Shown here in pieces: positions 7,942 to 16,200 of a stretch of 64,000 nucleotides of DNA. The stretch is from Bacteroidota bacterium. Its GTDB lineage: Bacteria; Bacteroidota; Bacteroidia; B-17B0; Aurantibacillaceae. Each line of letters starts with the position of its first letter. Position 1 is the stretch's first letter. The notes below the pieces were generated by a model, which worked only from the letters and a program-made list of their open reading frames with translations, ran no database searches and had not been told where the DNA came from. A program made the position numbers and the translations under genes. The stretch is from positions 1 to 64,000 of the forward strand of contig JANYGK010000048.1 of assembly GCA_025362395.1 (NCBI GenBank), read 5' to 3'.

Positions 7942-8733
7942 ATGAAAAATTTAAGTGTTGCATTAATTATCGGAATACTTTTGTGTAAACCCGGCTTTAC
8001 TCAAAGTATGCATGACAGTATTATTCCTAAGAAAAATGAACTAAGTATTGATCTGATCCCTGCTATAAAATTATTAAGCGACTTAACTAAAAACCACATG
8101 TATGATTACAAGGGAACGGTTCAGTATAAAAGGCGGCTGACTAAAAATATATTTCTTCGTTTTGGAGCAACTGTTATTCTTGAAAGAAGCCCTAAAAAAT
8201 ATACCAATATCACAAGCACTTACAGCGATTCGCTTAGTGTAAATTATCAGCAGCACCAACATAAGCCCGAACTGCAGCTCAATACAGGTATTGAGTACCG
8301 TTGGGGCAAAAAAAGAATAAAACAATTTACGGGTTTGGATATCGGGTACATTCACACTAAAACCATTACAAGCCTTTATCATGAATTGTTACCTTATTAT
8401 AATATGACTTATGATCCTAACACTTATGATCCTGATGTCAAAATCGGGCAAAGCTCATCAAACAATGATCCGCACAGCAATGCTATTATTTATTCTTATT
8501 CCTCTACAGCCAACGGTATTTCTATTACTCCGTTTTACGGTGTTCAATATCATTTCTCAAGCCGTTTTTTCTTTTCTATGCAACTGGGTTTTCAGATTCG
8601 ATTATTGTCGGTAATAAATAAACCTATTATTAATAACCCTGTATATAGTATATATAATTCAGGGAAAATACATGAAATCAATGGCAACTCCCAAGGCATC
8701 TTAAACAACTTTTCAATTGCGTATCGTTTTTAA
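7942..8733 (+). CDS. Predicted secreted outer-membrane beta-barrel protein
   Basis: The 263-residue protein has a signal peptide (MKNLSVALIIGILLCKPGFTQ) and then alternating polar/hydrophobic strands ending in an aromatic residue (NNFSIAYRF), the pattern of small Bacteroidota outer-membrane barrels. Strand-like runs include IKQFTGLDIGYIHTKT and FFFSMQLGFQIRLL. No catalytic motif is visible. It starts 44 nt from the divergent hutI gene and ends 29 nt before aroC. Specific function unknown. Confidence 0.6.
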   Translation: MKNLSVALIIGILLCKPGFTQSMHDSIIPKKNELSIDLIPAIKLLSDLTKNHMYDYKGTVQYKRRLTKNIFLRFGATVILERSPKKYTNITSTYSDSLSVNYQQHQHKPELQLNTGIEYRWGKKRIKQFTGLDIGYIHTKTITSLYHELLPYYNMTYDPNTYDPDVKIGQSSSNNDPHSNAIIYSYSSTANGISITPFYGVQYHFSSRFFFSMQLGFQIRLLSVINKPIINNPVYSIYNSGKIHEINGNSQGILNNFSIAYRF

Positions 8734-8749
8734 GCTACGGGTAATTTAG

Positions 8750-8757
8750 TATATTTG
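8750..8757 (+). promoter_or_regulatory. Possible -7 element just before aroC
   Basis: TATATTTG matches the Bacteroidota -7 box and ends only 5 nt before the aroC ATG, which would make the mRNA leaderless. No convincing -33 TTTG lies 17-23 nt upstream, so the call is weak. Confidence 0.3.
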
Positions 8758-8762
8758 CTTTT

Positions 8763-9854
8763 ATGGCAGGTAATACATTCGGCACGTTATTTCGATTAAC
8801 TACTTTCGGTGAAAGTCATGGCGCAGCCATTGGTGGCATTATTGACGGTTGCCCGGCCGGTTTGGAAATTGATCTTGATTTTATAACCAACGAACTCCAA
8901 CGCCGAAAGCCGGGGCAATCGCACATTACCACACAGCGTAAAGAAGAAGATACCGTCACTTTTTTGTCGGGTATCTTTGAAGGAAAAACAACCGGGCACC
9001 CTATTGGTTTTACAATTGAAAACGCCAATCAAAAAAGTAAAGACTATGAGCATTTAAAAGAAACCTTCCGGCCTTCGCATGCCGATTATACATACCAAGA
9101 AAAATATGGCATCAGGGATCACAGAGGGGGCGGCCGTTCATCGGCGCGTGAAACAGCCTGCCGTATTGTAGGCGGAGCCATTGCTAAATTACTTTTAAAG
9201 CATTACAACATTTCCATACAAGCTTATGTATGCAGGGTTGGCCCGGTTATACTGCACACATCATATAAAGAACTGGACCTCTCAAAAACAGAAACTTCTA
9301 TTGTGCGTTGCCCGGACGATACTGTTGCCGAGGAAATGATCACTTATATTGAAGAGATCCGCAAGCAGGGCGATACTGTTGGAGGAGTGGCAAGTTGCGT
9401 CATTACGGGTGCGCCCGCAGGCTTGGGAGAACCTGTATTTGATAAGTTGCATGCCGAGCTTGGAAAAGCCATGTTAAGCATTAATGCCGTAAAAGGATTT
9501 GAATACGGAGAAGGATTTAATTCAGTAAATTTTAAAGGCTCTGAATTAAATGATGTTTTTTCACCCTTCGATGCTCAGGGTCAGAAAAAGATAACAACCG
9601 CAACAAACCATAGCGGTGGCATACAAGGCGGCATCAGTAACGGAGGAGATATTTATTTTAATGTTGCCTTTAAACCGGTAGCTACCATTATGCAGGATCA
9701 GCAAAGTGTTGATACGGCGGGTAATGAAGTTACTTTAAAAGGTAAGGGCCGCCACGACCCTTGTGTGTTGCCGCGTGCAGTGCCTATTGTAGAAAGCATG
9801 GCAGCCTTGGTGTTGGTTGATTTTTTATTGAGGAACCGAGCGGCGAAGATTTAA
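8763..9854 (+). CDS. aroC: Chorismate synthase
   Basis: The 363-residue protein carries all family signatures: [19 protein letters not shown] (residues 16-34), then [10 protein letters not shown] (about 121-130) in the FMN/substrate site, and the C-terminal [15 protein letters not shown]. It converts EPSP to chorismate using reduced FMN, the last step of the shikimate pathway, in the cytoplasm. Length is normal for the bacterial enzyme. No other aro gene is adjacent. A copy of an intergenic repeat element begins 28 nt after its stop. Confidence 0.97.
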   Translation: MAGNTFGTLFRLTTFGESHGAAIGGIIDGCPAGLEIDLDFITNELQRRKPGQSHITTQRKEEDTVTFLSGIFEGKTTGHPIGFTIENANQKSKDYEHLKETFRPSHADYTYQEKYGIRDHRGGGRSSARETACRIVGGAIAKLLLKHYNISIQAYVCRVGPVILHTSYKELDLSKTETSIVRCPDDTVAEEMITYIEEIRKQGDTVGGVASCVITGAPAGLGEPVFDKLHAELGKAMLSINAVKGFEYGEGFNSVNFKGSELNDVFSPFDAQGQKKITTATNHSGGIQGGISNGGDIYFNVAFKPVATIMQDQQSVDTAGNEVTLKGKGRHDPCVLPRAVPIVESMAALVLVDFLLRNRAAKI

Positions 9855-9881
9855 CATGATATATTTACTGATAGTTATTTT

Positions 9882-10031
9882 ATTTTCTCTTTTCTTTTTT
9901 CTTAACAAAAAAGAAACAAAAAGTCAAAACGAAACTCCAACTGCAAGTGACCCCGCTCATGCTCTACAAACCTGCAGTTCGCACCGTTTCATTAAAGCAG
10001 CCGCACTATTACCAACATACACGGTGACGTA
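9882..10031 (+). repeat. Structured intergenic repeat element, copy A
   Basis: This about 150-bp element aligns end to end with 29961-30107 in the same orientation. Hairpin 1 pairs 9894-9900 with 9907-9913. Hairpin 2 has an outer stem GAAAC/GTTTC (9931-9935 with 9986-9990) and an inner stem AACTGCA/TGCAGTT (9939-9945 with 9973-9979), separated by a 3-nt and a 6-nt bulge. The outer stem differs from copy B but pairing is kept. A 14-nt block CGCACTATTACCAA (10002-10015) is identical in both. It occupies the aroC to symporter gap and explains the short ORF there. Confidence 0.75.
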
Positions 10032-10065
10032 CCTAAACTTATTTTTCAATTTATAAACTTCCTCT

Positions 10066-11412
10066 ATGTTCAGCAAAAAAAACAGGCTCATCACCATTAT
10101 CATCCTTTCTATGATTGTTGGTATCATAGTGGGCTATGCCATCAATAAATCCATTACTAATAATGTCTACCACACAGAACAAGCATACATTCAAAAAATA
10201 GCTAAAGGAAATCCGGCAGTTGAAAAACAACTTACCATAGCCTGCGCTAAAATGGATAAAGACAATTTAAAACAAGCCAAGAAAAAAGTAGCTTCCAACT
10301 ATTCCATATTAAGCGAGTTGTTTTTACGCCTCATTAAAATGATCATTGCTCCTTTGGTGCTGGCAGTGTTAGTAATGGGCGTGGCTAAGGTTGGCGATTT
10401 TAAATCGGTGGGACGCATTGGCGGAAAAACCATTTTGTACTTTACGTTTGCTACCCTGCTTGCTTTAAGTTTAGGTTTAGTAATAGTAAATGTGTTTGAG
10501 CCGGGTAAGGTTATGCACCTCGATTTGCCTGCCGCCACAGCCGATGCCGGCGTGAAAGCGAACGCTCAGGATGCCAAAAACTTTATAGCTCATCTAGTAC
10601 CGGACAGTATTATAAAAGTAATGGCAGAAAATGAGATCCTTCCCATTGTTGTGTTCGCGTTGTTTTTCGGAATAGCAGCCGCAAGCGTCGGTGAGCAAGG
10701 CAAACCCATTATCAGGGCAATGGATAGCCTCTCGCACGTGATGTTTAAGGTTACTAATTTTGTAATGAACTTTGCCCCCATTGGTGTATTTGGCGCCATC
10801 ACAGCGGTGGTAATACAACAAGGCCTTGATGTACTGGGTGGTTATGCTTATTTAATAGCCTGCTTTTTCGGCGGCTTACTGTTCTTTGTATTCGGTATCT
10901 TATTTTTAATTTGTACAGTATTACGAATTAAATTTTTCTCATTACTCTCTCATGTCAAGGAACCCATACTGTTGGCATTCAGCACGGCAAGTTCAGAAAG
11001 TGCTATGCCTAAAACCATTGAACAGCTCGAAAAATTCGGCATCAGTAACCGCATCGTTTCTTTTGTATTACCGTTGGGCTATTCATTTAACTTAGACGGT
11101 TCTATTATGTACATGACCTTTGCCACAGTTTTCATTGCACAATCCTACGGGATAGACATGAGCATGGCCGATCAAATAAAAATGATGCTGATCTTGTTAA
11201 TTACAAGCAAAGGAATGGCAGGTGTGCCGCGTGCCTCGTTGGTTGTAATTGCAGGCATGCTGAGCATGTTCCATATACCGGGGGAAGGCTTATTATTATT
11301 ATTGGCAGTTGATCAAATTTTAGATATGGGCCGTTCTGCTACTAACGTTATAGGTAATGCCGTTGCAAGCGCGGTAGTAGCTAAGTGGGAAGGTGAGACG
11401 CTGCGAGAGTGA
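10066..11412 (+). CDS. Dicarboxylate/amino acid:cation symporter (DAACS family)
   Basis: The 448-residue membrane protein is of the GltP/DctA class. It has N-terminal transmembrane helices (residues 8-25 and 85-150), a long polar insert at 28-75, the re-entrant loop AFSTASSESAMPKTIEQL (HP1 serine-rich motif), SYSFNLDG-type NLDGSIMYM in TM7, and a C-terminal VDQILDMGRSATNVIGNAVA block with the substrate-binding Asp and Asn. It is likely to import glutamate, aspartate or C4-dicarboxylates with Na+ or H+. Which substrate is not decidable here. Confidence 0.92.
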   Translation: MFSKKNRLITIIILSMIVGIIVGYAINKSITNNVYHTEQAYIQKIAKGNPAVEKQLTIACAKMDKDNLKQAKKKVASNYSILSELFLRLIKMIIAPLVLAVLVMGVAKVGDFKSVGRIGGKTILYFTFATLLALSLGLVIVNVFEPGKVMHLDLPAATADAGVKANAQDAKNFIAHLVPDSIIKVMAENEILPIVVFALFFGIAAASVGEQGKPIIRAMDSLSHVMFKVTNFVMNFAPIGVFGAITAVVIQQGLDVLGGYAYLIACFFGGLLFFVFGILFLICTVLRIKFFSLLSHVKEPILLAFSTASSESAMPKTIEQLEKFGISNRIVSFVLPLGYSFNLDGSIMYMTFATVFIAQSYGIDMSMADQIKMMLILLITSKGMAGVPRASLVVIAGMLSMFHIPGEGLLLLLAVDQILDMGRSATNVIGNAVASAVVAKWEGETLRE

Positions 11413-11482
11413 TAAGTTATAAGTTTTTATTTTTAAGAAAGCAGGGACAGTAAGCAGTAGCAGGTAGCAGAATGAAAAAGCC

Positions 11483-11600
11483 CTACACAGTCTTACTATA
11501 AAATACATTGTACAACTTAACAAATCAACAACTATCTACACAGTCTTAAATACAATGGACAAAATACATTGGACAATTGAACAAAATACATCACACAACT
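11483..11600 (+). repeat. Degenerate direct repeats in the symporter-TRIC gap
   Basis: CTACACAGTCTTA occurs at 11483-11495 and 11536-11548, and AAAATACAT followed by a CACAA/GACAA-type tail occurs near 11500, 11561 and 11583. The units are about 53-60 nt apart and imperfect. The remaining gap (11413-11661) shows no gene. Nothing indicates function. Confidence 0.5.
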
Positions 11601-11661
11601 TTTCCAAACTTTCCTAACTTTGTAACTTTCTAAACTGAATACAACTTTCTAAACTCACCGC

Positions 11662-12288
11662 ATGCTCTTCTATTGGCTTAACCTCATCGGTATTTTTTTC
11701 TTTACCATTTCCGGTTCGTTGGCGGCACGCGATAAAAAACATTACCACGATTATTTTGGCGTATTCTTTACAGGTTTTCTTACGGCCATAGGCGGCGGCA
11801 CCTTAAGGGATATGATGCTGGGTTCTTTTCCAATATCTTGGCTTAGTGATAAAAATATACTAATTTCCATTATCGTTGCTTTTTTAATTACGCTCTTATT
11901 TAAGAGTCATATTATAAAACTACGCCGCACTTTGTTTTTATTTGATACTGTTGGCGTAGGAATTTACACCATACTCGGAGTTCAAAAAAGTTTAGAATAC
12001 CATGTTAATCCTTTTGCCGCAGTTATATTAGGACTGGTATCTGCCGTATTTGGAGGCGTTATAAGAGATACCTTATTAAATGAGATCCCGCTTATTTTTG
12101 CCAAAGAAATTTATGCCACGGCTTGTATTGCAGGCGCTGTGCTTTATACTTTATTACTATATTTAAAAATAGATTCTAACATTGCCGCCCCGGTTTGCAT
12201 GAGCGTTATTATCATTATAAGAATTATAGCCGTAAAATATAAGCTTGCTTTACCTAAATTTGATTCGGGAAACGAAACCATTGATTAA
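11662..12288 (+). CDS. TRIC-type cation channel family protein (UPF0126/YicG-like)
   Basis: The 208-residue protein has about seven hydrophobic helices arranged as two repeats, each with the diagnostic glycine triplet motif: GFLTAIGGGTLRDMMLG in the first half and VFGGVIRDTLLNEIPLIF in the second. Prokaryotic TRIC homologues form trimeric monovalent cation channels; glycine transport has been proposed for some relatives. The start ATG follows the repeat-rich gap. Its stop is 2 nt before rimM, so both are probably on one transcript. Confidence 0.88.
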   Translation: MLFYWLNLIGIFFFTISGSLAARDKKHYHDYFGVFFTGFLTAIGGGTLRDMMLGSFPISWLSDKNILISIIVAFLITLLFKSHIIKLRRTLFLFDTVGVGIYTILGVQKSLEYHVNPFAAVILGLVSAVFGGVIRDTLLNEIPLIFAKEIYATACIAGAVLYTLLLYLKIDSNIAAPVCMSVIIIIRIIAVKYKLALPKFDSGNETID

Positions 12289-12290
12289 AT

Positions 12291-12803
12291 ATGACGACAG
12301 AAGAAATTGGGTACATCAGTAAAACACATGGTATAAAAGGACACGTTATTTTACGACTGAATGAATTAGTGCAAATAAATGACACAGCTATAAAATCGGT
12401 ATTCCTTGAATTGAACGGCTCGCAGGTACCTTATTTTATTGAAGACTGCCGCCCCAATAATACCGGCTACATTTTAAAGCTCGAAACAATAGAGACCATC
12501 GATACGTCTAAAAAACTGATCGGCAAAAAAGCGTTTGCACTGACTGATTTTATTTTAGAAGAAGAAGAATCTTTAAATGAATTTGTAGGATACGCCATCC
12601 TTGACTCGAAATTAGGAAACATAGGCAACATAGCGGAGGTGGATGAAAAAACGGAAAATGTGATTATAAAAGTAATCCACCCGACGGGAGTTGAAATTAT
12701 TCTGCCCTTTAACGACGATTTTATCATTGAAATAGACGATGATATGAAAACCATTGAATTTAATGCTCCCGAAGGTTTAATCGAAATGTACCTCCAATCC
12801 TAA
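12291..12803 (+). CDS. rimM: Ribosome maturation factor RimM
   Basis: The 170-residue protein starts with EIGYISKTHGIKGHVILR, the RimM N-terminal barrel motif, and has the PRC-barrel domain in the second half (FVGYAILDSKLGNIGNIAEV, EIILPFNDDFIIEID). RimM binds uS19 and assists 30S head maturation. It is usually next to rpsP or trmD; neither is here. The gene follows the TRIC-type gene by 2 nt. The divergence from proteobacterial RimM is normal for the phylum. Confidence 0.9.
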   Translation: MTTEEIGYISKTHGIKGHVILRLNELVQINDTAIKSVFLELNGSQVPYFIEDCRPNNTGYILKLETIETIDTSKKLIGKKAFALTDFILEEEESLNEFVGYAILDSKLGNIGNIAEVDEKTENVIIKVIHPTGVEIILPFNDDFIIEIDDDMKTIEFNAPEGLIEMYLQS

Positions 12804-12824
12804 TATAGTTAATAGAGCTCTTTT

Positions 12825-12865
12825 CACAGCCCCAAATCCTGGTTTTGATCTGTGTCAGTTTTTTT
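12825..12865 (+). terminator. Possible terminator of the TRIC-rimM transcript
   Basis: CACAG (12825-12829) pairs with CTGTG (12850-12854), with extra CAAA/TTTTG pairing inside, and a run of T follows (12859-12865). The stem is interrupted, so the call is moderate. Confidence 0.4.
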
Positions 12866-13047
12866 AGGGCTCAAGTAATGTTGTTCCAGAGCTCAGCAAC
12901 GTTGTTCCGGTGCTCGGCAATGTTGTTCCGGGGCTCAGCAATGGTGTTCCGGAGCTCAGTAATGTTGTTCCGGAGCTCAGCAATGTTGTTACGGGGCTCA
13001 GCAACGTTGTTCTGGAGCTCAGCAAAGTTGTTCCGGGGCTCAGAAAG
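12866..13047. repeat. 21-bp tandem minisatellite, eight full copies
   Basis: Eight consecutive 21-nt units begin at 12880, 12901, 12922, 12943, 12964, 12985, 13006 and 13027, preceded by a partial unit. The consensus is GTTGTTCCGG-n-GCTCAGCAAY, and most copies carry the palindrome GAGCTC or a one-base variant. Because 21 is divisible by three and no stop occurs, several frames on both strands stay open, giving apparent 60-70 residue ORFs. On the minus strand the translation is a seven-residue repeat (NNIAELR-like), but no start context or homologous domain supports a gene. The 13048-13181 stretch after it looks empty. Confidence 0.95.
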
Positions 13048-13181
13048 AACATTTGGCAAGTAATCTCCACTTATCTGTGTAAATTATAGCTACCCTTTAT
13101 CGTAGCGTCACTTATAAACCTGCTTAACCCTTTACCCATATCAGTAAGGCACGTAATATTACTTAACTGTTTGAAAATTAA

Positions 13182-13214
13182 TTTGGTACATAATCAATTT
13201 ATTTTATATTTTTG
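13182..13214 (+). promoter_or_regulatory. Promoter of the 1718-aa T9SS cargo gene
   Basis: TTTG (13182-13185) and TATTTTTG (13207-13214) are 21 nt apart and match the Bacteroidota -33/-7 consensus. The leader to the ATG at 13262 would be about 40 nt. Confidence 0.6.
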
Positions 13215-13261
13215 ATTGCGATTAACTCCCTCTTCAAAAATTAATTTCTACAAAAATAAGA

Positions 13262-16200
13262 ATGAAAAAAATCTACAACATAAATATGCTATGGAAAACA
13301 AGTAAGCTGCTGAATTTAGTGATGCTAAGCTTGTTGCTGTGTTTTTTTACTTTTAACGGTAAGGCGCAATATTGTTACCCTACATACAACAATGGAACCG
13401 GTTCAGGCGATTATATATCACTTGTAAACATTGCCGGTACAACGTTAAATAATTCCTCGCTCGGTGCGGGAAACCCATATTACACTCTTTTCCCTGCCAC
13501 AGGAAATTCAACAGGAACTTTAACGATAGGATCTTCCTATACCATAAATGTTGCCGGTGGCACATTTGGCACTTCTTACATCAGCGCATGGGGCGATTGG
13601 AACCAGGATGGAGTGTTTGATGCAAGCGAGTACATTGCAACTTCTCCAAATGCAGGAAACCAAACCAATGTCGTGTTAATTTCAGGATTTACTATTCCCG
13701 TTTCGGCTGTGGCAGGTGCAACCCGAATCCGTTTCAGGGAAAATGATACCTATCCCGGCCCCGGTGCAACTGAGGCATGCGGACCTACATCGCTTTCTGC
13801 TTATGGTGAAGGAGAAGATTATACCGTGTATTTAGCTTCTTCTGTAAACTGTGCCGCGGTTCCCGCAGCCGGTAATGCCACAGCAAGCCAAACGCTTGTA
13901 TGTGCTGGTGCCTCTTTTAATCTTGGACTTATAGGTAACTCTGCTAATACGGCGGGACTTAGCTACCAATGGCAGTTTTCACCAACCGGTACTGTATGGA
14001 CGAACTTAGGCACCGCGCAAAGTAATGCTTTGTATTATATTAATAATTTACCTTCAACTACTTATTATCATTGTGTTATAACTTGTACAGGTACCGCACA
14101 ATCGGCAACCTCAACAGCGGTTAATGTAACTTTTAATCCACTTATTAACTGCTATTGCACACCGTCTTACAGCTGGAATTGCAGCGGTGATAATTTTACA
14201 AGCTTTTCTCTGGCTAATCTTACCGCACAAACTACAAGCTGCACACCCGGAACAGGCTATACTGATATGACAACTGATGTGCCTTCGCATATTAATTTAA
14301 ACGCCGGCGTTACTTATACATTAAACGCAAATACTTCATACAGCGGTAGTGGCGGTGCAGCCGCCGTAGGCGTATGGATCGATTATGACCATAACGGCGT
14401 GTTTGCCTCCAATGAATTTACATATTTAGGATATGGCCAACCAAGCTATACCACTTCATTAACTGTTCCGTTAACATCGCCTTCGGGAGCAGTAAGAATG
14501 CGTTTAAAGATGGATGCCAATTTTGCAAATTCAGGTACGCAATTAGATCCATGCAACAATAATAACCTCAGCAACTACGGTCAAACAGCCGATTATTTAG
14601 TAAACATTACATCTGTGCCGTCTTGCTCGGCTGCACCTAATGCAGGCAATGCAACATCAACCCAAACATTGGTTTGCCCTATGGTATCGTATGTACTTGA
14701 TGTAGCGGGCAGTTCACTTGCTACAGGCTTAAACTATCAATGGCAGGTATCTCCTAACGGACCAGCCTGGTCAAACATAGGAACCGCACAAAATACAACT
14801 CAATTAAGTGTAAGTACACAATCATCTACTCAACACTACCGTTGTATTGTAACATGCACAAGCAGCGCTTCTTCAGGAACATCGACCCCGGTGGTAGTTA
14901 CCTCTAACGTTTTAGTTAATTGCTACTGTACGCCCGGCTACACTTGGAATTGCAGCGGTAATAATTATGTAAACTTTTCTTTGGCAAACCTTTCTACACA
15001 AACTAATACTTGCAGTCCGAGCGGGTTTACAGATATGACCGCAACCGTGGCATCCAATATAAATATGACCTCGGGTATTACATATACATTAACCGCGGTT
15101 ACGGCAAACAATAACCTTGGCGGAAATGCTTCTATGGGAGCTTGGATCGATTACGATCATAACAGTGTATTTGATGCCAATGAATTTATATTTTTAGGGT
15201 ACGGTGCTGCGGGTACTTACACTAATACAATAACCCTCCCTTTAACCACTGCCGCAGGTCCTGTAAGAATGCGCCTCGTACTTGACGCGAATAATTCTCC
15301 TACTTATATCTATCCTTGCAGTAATACGAATTCTTCCGCATACGGACAGATCCTGGATTATCTTGTAAACATTTCAGCCGCGCCTCTTTGCACAGGCTCA
15401 GCGGTTGCCGGAAATGCTACCTCAACCCAATCTACAGTTTGCACCGCACAAGCTTTCACCCTTGACCTTTTAAATAATGGTGCCGTACTCGGTGTATCTT
15501 ACCAATGGCAATCATCACTAAACGGCACAACCTGGTTAAACCTGGGCAATGCTTCTACAAGCCCTACTTATTATATGACCTCCCAAACAACTGCAGCACA
15601 ATACCGTTGTGTATTAACGTGTACAAACAGTGCAGGTACTTCTACATCAACACCGGTAAGCGTAAATCAAAATTTATTCAGTACATGCTATTGCGCTCCC
15701 GCTAATATATATTGCGGCAATACTCATTTAACGGATGCTACACTTGCAGGTACATCAAACACAGGCCTTACGTGCAATACCGGGTACGAAAACCTGACGG
15801 CTACGGCAACTACCGCAACCATAACGGCGGGCAATACTTATACTTTGGCAGCCGGAGTAAGCAGCACTATGAATGCTTCTTTAATAGGCGCCTGGATCGA
15901 TTTTGATCAGAATGGAATTTTTGATTCGTATGAATATACAACTATAGGAACATCAACCGTAAACGGCACATACACTGTTAGTAATGTTATTCCGGTACCA
16001 TTTACGGCAATAGCGGGTATAACTACCATGCGTTTACAACTGGAGTCGGATAACTCTTTGGTACCGGCTATATTAGATCCTTGTGCAACGCCTACAGGTA
16101 ACGGTCATATCCTTGATCTGCCCGTTTTTGTAGTTGGTGCACCGAGCTGTTCAGGAACACCGGTTGCAGGAACTACTGTGGCAGATGTAGCAACCACATG

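Noticed and set aside
9856-10056. 66-residue ORF after aroC
   Set aside because: The frame lies mainly in repeat copy A and has no homologous frame in copy B, which lacks this ORF; its composition is that of the repeat, not a gene.
12866-13047. CRISPR array
   Set aside because: Units are contiguous with no spacers, and no cas genes are present.
12845-13070. Open frames of 60-70 residues on both strands over the 21-bp repeats
   Set aside because: They stay open merely because a stop-free 21-nt unit is repeated; no start context, homologue or codon preference supports translation.
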